In this document: piece after piece, positions 61,014 to 64,000 of the stretch
How the letters are laid out: each line of letters starts with the position of its first letter
How positions within the stretch are numbered: the stretch's first letter is position 1
The notes under the pieces: generated by a model
What the model was told of the DNA's origin: nothing
The model's input: the letters and a program-made list of their open reading frames with translations, nothing else
Databases searched by the model: none
Program-made: the position numbers and the translations under genes
Source: JAJZJT01 sp049964655
GTDB lineage: Bacteria; Actinomycetota; Acidimicrobiia; Acidimicrobiales; RAAP-2
Assembly (NCBI GenBank): GCA_049964655.1
Contig: JBMFXC010000002.1
Coordinates: 4,335-68,334 of the forward strand
Direction of reading: 5' to 3'
Length of the DNA: 64,000 bases

Positions 61014-61636
61014 GACCCCGGCGGTCTGCCGAGTTGGCTGATTACCGCCTGACCAGGACTTTCTCTCGCCGGTTGTCCAGGCAATCGGTCTCCGATGGAC
61101 CCAGTTCAGCTGAATTTATGGACAGAATTATGGACAGCGAGGTCGAGTTGGCCGTCCGTTCGTCGGCACGGGTTCACTGCTCGGTTGCCCTGGAAGACGC
61201 CCGAGACGTGCCGATCAGCGTGCTGGTCGAGCCCCGGAGGGAGACGACGAGGGCCCGCTGATCTGCACAGCACGTTCTGCTCGGCGGTCGTGAGCTGGTC
61301 TAAGTTCCCGAGCCGTCGATCTGGACTGATCGGGCATCCGTGTGGCCGGGGATGGCGGGGAGCCAGATCAGGATGTTCTGGGCGTTCGCTGGCGACGACG
61401 ACCACCCTCGTCCTTCGGGCTGCAAAGGACGTGCGAGGGCCCTACCGCTGTCGCCGATAGCCTCCCGTAACTTGGCATCTCACCGGGCGGCCTATACGGG
61501 ATGGGCCCCGGCCCACACCAGCGTTCACCTGCGGCGTTCCCATAGGGGGTTCCTTCATCAGGACGCGGGAGCGCCCCAGCTCGTGGCAGGATCCTTGGGT
61601 GTTTGCCTTGTTCGTCGGAGGGGGCGGTCCGACCGG
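61014..61636. other. Left end of the integrated element, mostly non-coding
   Basis: Contains an AT-rich patch with two TTATGGACAG direct repeats (61116-61125 and 61128-61137), a possible 47-residue frame, and otherwise no supported gene. Confidence 0.6.
61118..61261 (+). CDS. Possible 47-residue protein
   Basis: ATG-started frame MDRIMDSEVELAVRSSARV..., ending VPISVLVEPRRETTRAR. No clear ribosome site and no family recognised. It could be a small gene of the element or a remnant. The base composition is less GC-rich at its start than in neighbouring genes. Confidence 0.25.
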   Translation: MDRIMDSEVELAVRSSARVHCSVALEDARDVPISVLVEPRRETTRAR

Positions 61637-62764
61637 GTGGCGGCAGCAGTGATCCACATCGCCGTCTCGGTCGTGGGATCCCTTGTCGCAGCGGTCGTGG
61701 CATTCGGTCTCGTGCGGGCATTACTCCACCGGCGCGGGCCCGCAGTCGGGGATCGGGGCTTGGCGGCCCAGCTGGGCGTGTTGGCCGGGCGGCGCACCAG
61801 GCGGGTTGCCGCGGTGGTGGTCGACCTTGACGCGGCTGTCCGCACGCGGATGGCCTTCATCGACGCCGACAGGGACACGCCGTTCGAGATCGGCTCGGTC
61901 ACCAAGGGGCTGACCGGCATGCTGCTCGCCGACGCCGTCGAACGCGGGGAAACGGGCCTGGACACGACAGTCGCGGCGCTGTTGCCCGAGACGACGGGTT
62001 ACCCGGTCGGGTCCGTGATGCTGCGCGAGCTGGCCACGCACACCTCCGGGCTGCCCCGGTTGCCCCGATCTCCGGTGACGGTGGCCAGGATGCTTGCCGC
62101 CGGCTACTTCGGTGTCGACCCGTACAGGGGCAGCACGGTCAGCGGAGTGGTCGCAGCCGCTTGCCGCCAGCGGCTGCTTGGGCGGGGCAGCTACCGGTAT
62201 TCCAACCTGGGCGCTGCGGTGCTCGGTCACGGCCTGGCCCGGGCCGCCGGCTGCGGCTATGCCGACCTCCTGGACGCTCGGGTGTTCGCTCCGCTGGGCA
62301 TGACCGGCTCGGGCAGTGATCTACCCGGGGTGCGGCGCGGCTGGACCGCGCTGGGGCGCAGGTCCTGGCCCTGGCACGCCGGCGGGTACGGCCCGGCCGG
62401 CACCGGGGTGGTCTGCACGCCGAACGACATCGCCCTGCTCGCGACCGGGCTGCTGGAGGGATCGGCGCCAGGTCGGGTGGCGATCCGACCGATCGCCCAG
62501 GCCAGGCCCGGCCCACCGGGCCGGTCCACCGGTCTGTTCTGGGTCATCGACCACCACGCCGACAGCGGGCGGACGATGGTGTGGCACAACGGACAGACCG
62601 GCGGCTACTCCGCCTTCTTGGCCCTGTACCCGCAAGCCCGCCGGGCCGTCGCCGTCCTCGCCGACACCGCCAACGTCGCCCGCCAACAACGCATCGCACT
62701 CGGACTCACTCGATGGCTGATCAGCAGCACTCCTGTCGGCACCCCTCCAGCCAGCACCGCATGA
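61637..62764 (+). CDS. Membrane-anchored class-C beta-lactamase-fold serine hydrolase
   Basis: 375-residue protein with one N-terminal membrane span (about 5-30, VIHIAVSVVGSLVAAVVAF), so the enzyme is outside the cell. Motifs: S87-V-T-K90, Y188-S-N190 and a third-box H-N-G in MVWHNGQTGGYSAF. All three catalytic motifs of penicillin-binding/AmpC-type hydrolases are present, so it may be active on peptides or beta-lactams. GTG at 61637 with GGAGGGGG about 12 bases upstream; GTG at 61649 is an alternative. The stop codon lies inside a 21-bp inverted repeat that bounds the next two genes. Confidence 0.82.
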   Translation: MAAAVIHIAVSVVGSLVAAVVAFGLVRALLHRRGPAVGDRGLAAQLGVLAGRRTRRVAAVVVDLDAAVRTRMAFIDADRDTPFEIGSVTKGLTGMLLADAVERGETGLDTTVAALLPETTGYPVGSVMLRELATHTSGLPRLPRSPVTVARMLAAGYFGVDPYRGSTVSGVVAAACRQRLLGRGSYRYSNLGAAVLGHGLARAAGCGYADLLDARVFAPLGMTGSGSDLPGVRRGWTALGRRSWPWHAGGYGPAGTGVVCTPNDIALLATGLLEGSAPGRVAIRPIAQARPGPPGRSTGLFWVIDHHADSGRTMVWHNGQTGGYSAFLALYPQARRAVAVLADTANVARQQRIALGLTRWLISSTPVGTPPASTA

Positions 62765-62777
62765 GGATCGGCTATCG
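62757..62777. repeat. Left 21-bp inverted repeat of the toxin-antitoxin cassette
   Basis: Begins CCGCATGAGG and is the exact reverse complement of 63371-63391, with no mismatch over 21 bases; the match ends sharply on both sides. It contains the stop codons of both the hydrolase and the toxin. Confidence 0.95.
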
Positions 62778-63032
62778 CTCATAGACCTCGCGGCGGTGCC
62801 CCATGCGAAGGACGAGGACTACGAGTTCGTTGTCGTTGATCTCGTAGACGATTCGGTAGTCACCGGTACGGACTCGCCACTCGCCCGAGCCACCGACGAG
62901 TCGGGTCGCGGCTGGGGGCCGAGGCTCGACAGCGAGCAACTCAATGGCGGCTTGGATGCGTCGCCTCACGTCGGGGTCGAACTTGCGGAGCTGGCGCGCG
63001 GCTGAGGGTGCCAGGGCGACCCGGTAGGTCAT
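62772..63032 (-). CDS. RelE/ParE-family toxin
   Basis: 86-residue toxin. AARQLRKFDPDVRRRIQAAI and GSGEWRVRTGDYRIVYEIND, then VLRMGHRREVYER, match the RelE fold with its conserved basic residues (R in the W-R-V-R strand, terminal H-R-R-x-V-Y). Probably an mRNA-cutting ribosome-dependent RNase. ATG at 63032 overlaps the antitoxin stop as ATGA, the usual arrangement with antitoxin first. Confidence 0.92.
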   Translation of the reverse strand: MTYRVALAPSAARQLRKFDPDVRRRIQAAIELLAVEPRPPAATRLVGGSGEWRVRTGDYRIVYEINDNELVVLVLRMGHRREVYER

Positions 63033-63304
63033 GTCAGGCCGAGATCGACCTTGACCTGCTCCCAGGGGATCGGCGTCTCGCCGGTGGCTTGCATCTCGGC
63101 GCGAGCCGCTTCGGCGGCGCGAATGTCTGCCATGTCTTCGGCCAGCTCCAGGATGGCGTCGAGGTCGTCGGCGTCGATCACGGCTGCCACCCGACGACCG
63201 CGCCGGGCCAGATAGATCGGGGTGTGCTCAGAGCGGGCACGATCAATGATCTCCGCCAACTGCTGGCGTGCCTCTGAGACGGAGAGGGCTGCGGTAGCGG
63301 ACAT
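63029..63304 (-). CDS. Phd/YefM-family antitoxin
   Basis: 91-residue antitoxin. MSATAALSVSEARQQLAEII, then DRARSEHTPIYLARRGRRVA, is the Phd/YefM DNA-binding and dimerisation part; the acidic C-terminal helix (LDAILELAEDMADIRAAE) wraps the toxin. ATG 63304 is preferred to a TTG two codons earlier. A consensus promoter ends six bases before the ATG, so the message is probably leaderless; TGTACA palindromes flank that promoter and are likely operators for autoregulation. Confidence 0.92.
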   Translation of the reverse strand: MSATAALSVSEARQQLAEIIDRARSEHTPIYLARRGRRVAAVIDADDLDAILELAEDMADIRAAEAARAEMQATGETPIPWEQVKVDLGLT

Positions 63305-63339
63305 GTACAAACTGTACCCCTAACAGCATTGATGTACAA
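63304..63339 (-). promoter_or_regulatory. Toxin-antitoxin promoter with two TGTACA operators
   Basis: On the minus strand: TTGTAC (63339-63334), 17-bp spacer, TACAGT (63316-63311), then six bases to the antitoxin ATG. TGTACA palindromes at 63333-63338 and 63304-63309 cover the -35 box and the transcription start. Confidence 0.75.
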
Positions 63340-63370
63340 GTCGGCCTCCGGTGGCCTCGTCCCCCGCCCC

Positions 63371-63391
63371 CGATAGCCGATCCTCATGCGG
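63371..63391. repeat. Right 21-bp inverted repeat of the toxin-antitoxin cassette
   Basis: Begins CGATAGCCGA and is the exact reverse complement of 62757-62777. The pair encloses 635 bp holding only the toxin-antitoxin operon and its promoter. Confidence 0.95.
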
Positions 63392-63598
63392 GAGGTCGAA
63401 GGTCCCTGCACCGGGCAGCGTCAGACGATGCCCCGACGCCTCCGCACTGCCTCGGAGCACCGCAGAACTGAGTGATCGGAGCACTCGGGCGGGTCCATGA
63501 GAGGCCTGGGGCGGAAAGCGCCGATTCGGCGTTATTCGTGCATCGGGGTCGCTGGTCCTGGGCGCCGGCGAGTTCTCCCTGGCGCCCAGAACGTCGGG

Positions 63599-63945
63599 TC
63601 AGCGGGCGGCGCCGGCGATGTAGGTGGACACGATGTAGGTGGCGTGGCGGTCAAGTGAGACCCTGGCCCGGTCGTAGCGCATGGTCGTGCGTGGATCGGC
63701 GTGGGAGGCGGCCTCTTGGACGTCGCGCAGCGGGACGCCGGCATCGAGGGCGGCGGTGATGAACGCGTGGCGCAGGGTGTGCGGGCCGATCGGCTTGACG
63801 ATCCCAGCCCGCTTGGCGACCCGCCGGACGATCCGAGCGGCGCCGTGGCGGTCGAGGCGGTGACCACCGGTGGCGGTGAAGATCGGGCCGGTGGCTCGCT
63901 CACCGACGGCCAGGTCGACGGCGCGGGCGGTGCGTGGCGCTAAGG
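63599..63945 (-). pseudogene. Tyrosine recombinase (phage-type integrase), 5' end lost
   Basis: The C-terminal catalytic half of a site-specific integrase. PHTLRHAFITAALDAG carries box II H-x-x-R; ASHADPRTTMRYDRAR carries the second His and the tyrosine nucleophile; LDRHATYIVSTYIAGAAR closes the protein. Upstream, SPLAPRTARAVDLAVGER is the usual strand before the core, but the frame then meets a TGA and the sequence changes to what looks like an insertion-sequence end. The first catalytic Arg and the DNA-binding domain are missing, so it is probably inactive unless the gene resumes beyond the insertion. It likely mobilised the element integrated at tRNA-Ser(TGA). Confidence 0.8.
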
Positions 63946-64000
63946 GGCTCTTCGGATCTCAGCGGGGTCTGACCCCCGCGAGGAGTGACCAGTCGGGCCT
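63946..64000. mobile_element. Probable end of an ISL3-family insertion sequence
   Basis: GGCTCTTCGGATCTCAGC begins at 63946, exactly where the integrase similarity stops. ISL3-family terminal repeats open with GGNTCTTC. The transposase would lie beyond the window. Confidence 0.55.

Noticed and set aside
60958..61050. Complete tRNA-Ser(TGA)
   Set aside because: No acceptor 5' strand or D arm is present and the anticodon stem has a mismatch on the 5' side; only the 3' half is conserved.
63392..63598. A gene between the cassette and the integrase
   Set aside because: No frame with a start, ribosome site or recognisable product; treated as non-coding.

Overview
The window is a 64 kb piece of a very GC-rich chromosome from an actinobacterium. 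The evidence is the codon bias, GTG/TTG starts, an Lsr2-type DNA-binding domain, a CGAAC-N4-GTTCG type SOS box upstream of recA, many leaderless-looking starts with TANNNT about 6-7 nt before the start codon, and the recA / thpR / cinA / pgsA / rimO neighbourhood. The class is less certain; an acidimicrobial lineage is my guess. The assembly contains two 100-N gaps, both inside short tandem repeats. Translational coupling is common: at least a dozen gene pairs share an ATGA or GTGA overlap.

Layout. 1-3077 (minus) is a redox operon: two lipoprotein cupredoxins with a CuA-like loop, a Tat-exported four-cluster ferredoxin subunit and an NrfD-type membrane subunit that leaves the window. 3306-5413 (minus) is a two-component system. 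5668-5934 is a small membrane protein. 6281-9254 is an MmpL-type exporter with a divergent TetR regulator sharing a perfectly symmetric promoter pair. 9293-10623 holds apt and a DsbA-like oxidoreductase. 11041-20248 is a lipid or steroid-like acyl-CoA catabolism cluster: two acyl-CoA dehydrogenases, TetR, a ferritin-like protein, a thiolase/DUF35 pair, an acyl-CoA ligase and a serine hydrolase. 20400-22450 is an Nramp-like transporter behind a long leader with a candidate leader peptide. 22479-23321 is a short-chain dehydrogenase.

23391-38591 is an envelope-glycan type region: a Tat-exported dimethylformamidase-like protein, GT-C type membrane glycosyltransferases, an acyltransferase-3 protein, an AftB-like arabinofuranosyltransferase and four paralogous large membrane proteins arranged two left and two right of the AftB-like gene.

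38765-45569 is housekeeping: recA with an SOS box, thpR, a DUF3048 lipid-linked or membrane-anchored protein, cinA, pgsA, rimO and tRNA-Ser(GCT). 45949-60827 is mixed: a lipoprotein lipase, a hotdog protein, an ERCC4 nuclease fused to an Lsr2-like tail, ald, an SGNH esterase, a Fur regulator followed by an 11-bp repeat array, an acetyltransferase, a patatin, a two-gene operon of degenerate RecB-like proteins, a fructosamine-kinase-like gene and a low-molecular-weight tyrosine phosphatase.

From about 61013 to the right edge lies an integrated element. It starts at a displaced 3' half of tRNA-Ser(TGA). It carries a serine hydrolase, a RelE/Phd toxin-antitoxin cassette bounded by 21-bp perfect inverted repeats, and a tyrosine integrase cut off by what looks like the end of an ISL3-family insertion sequence. 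The intact tRNA would be expected beyond base 64000.
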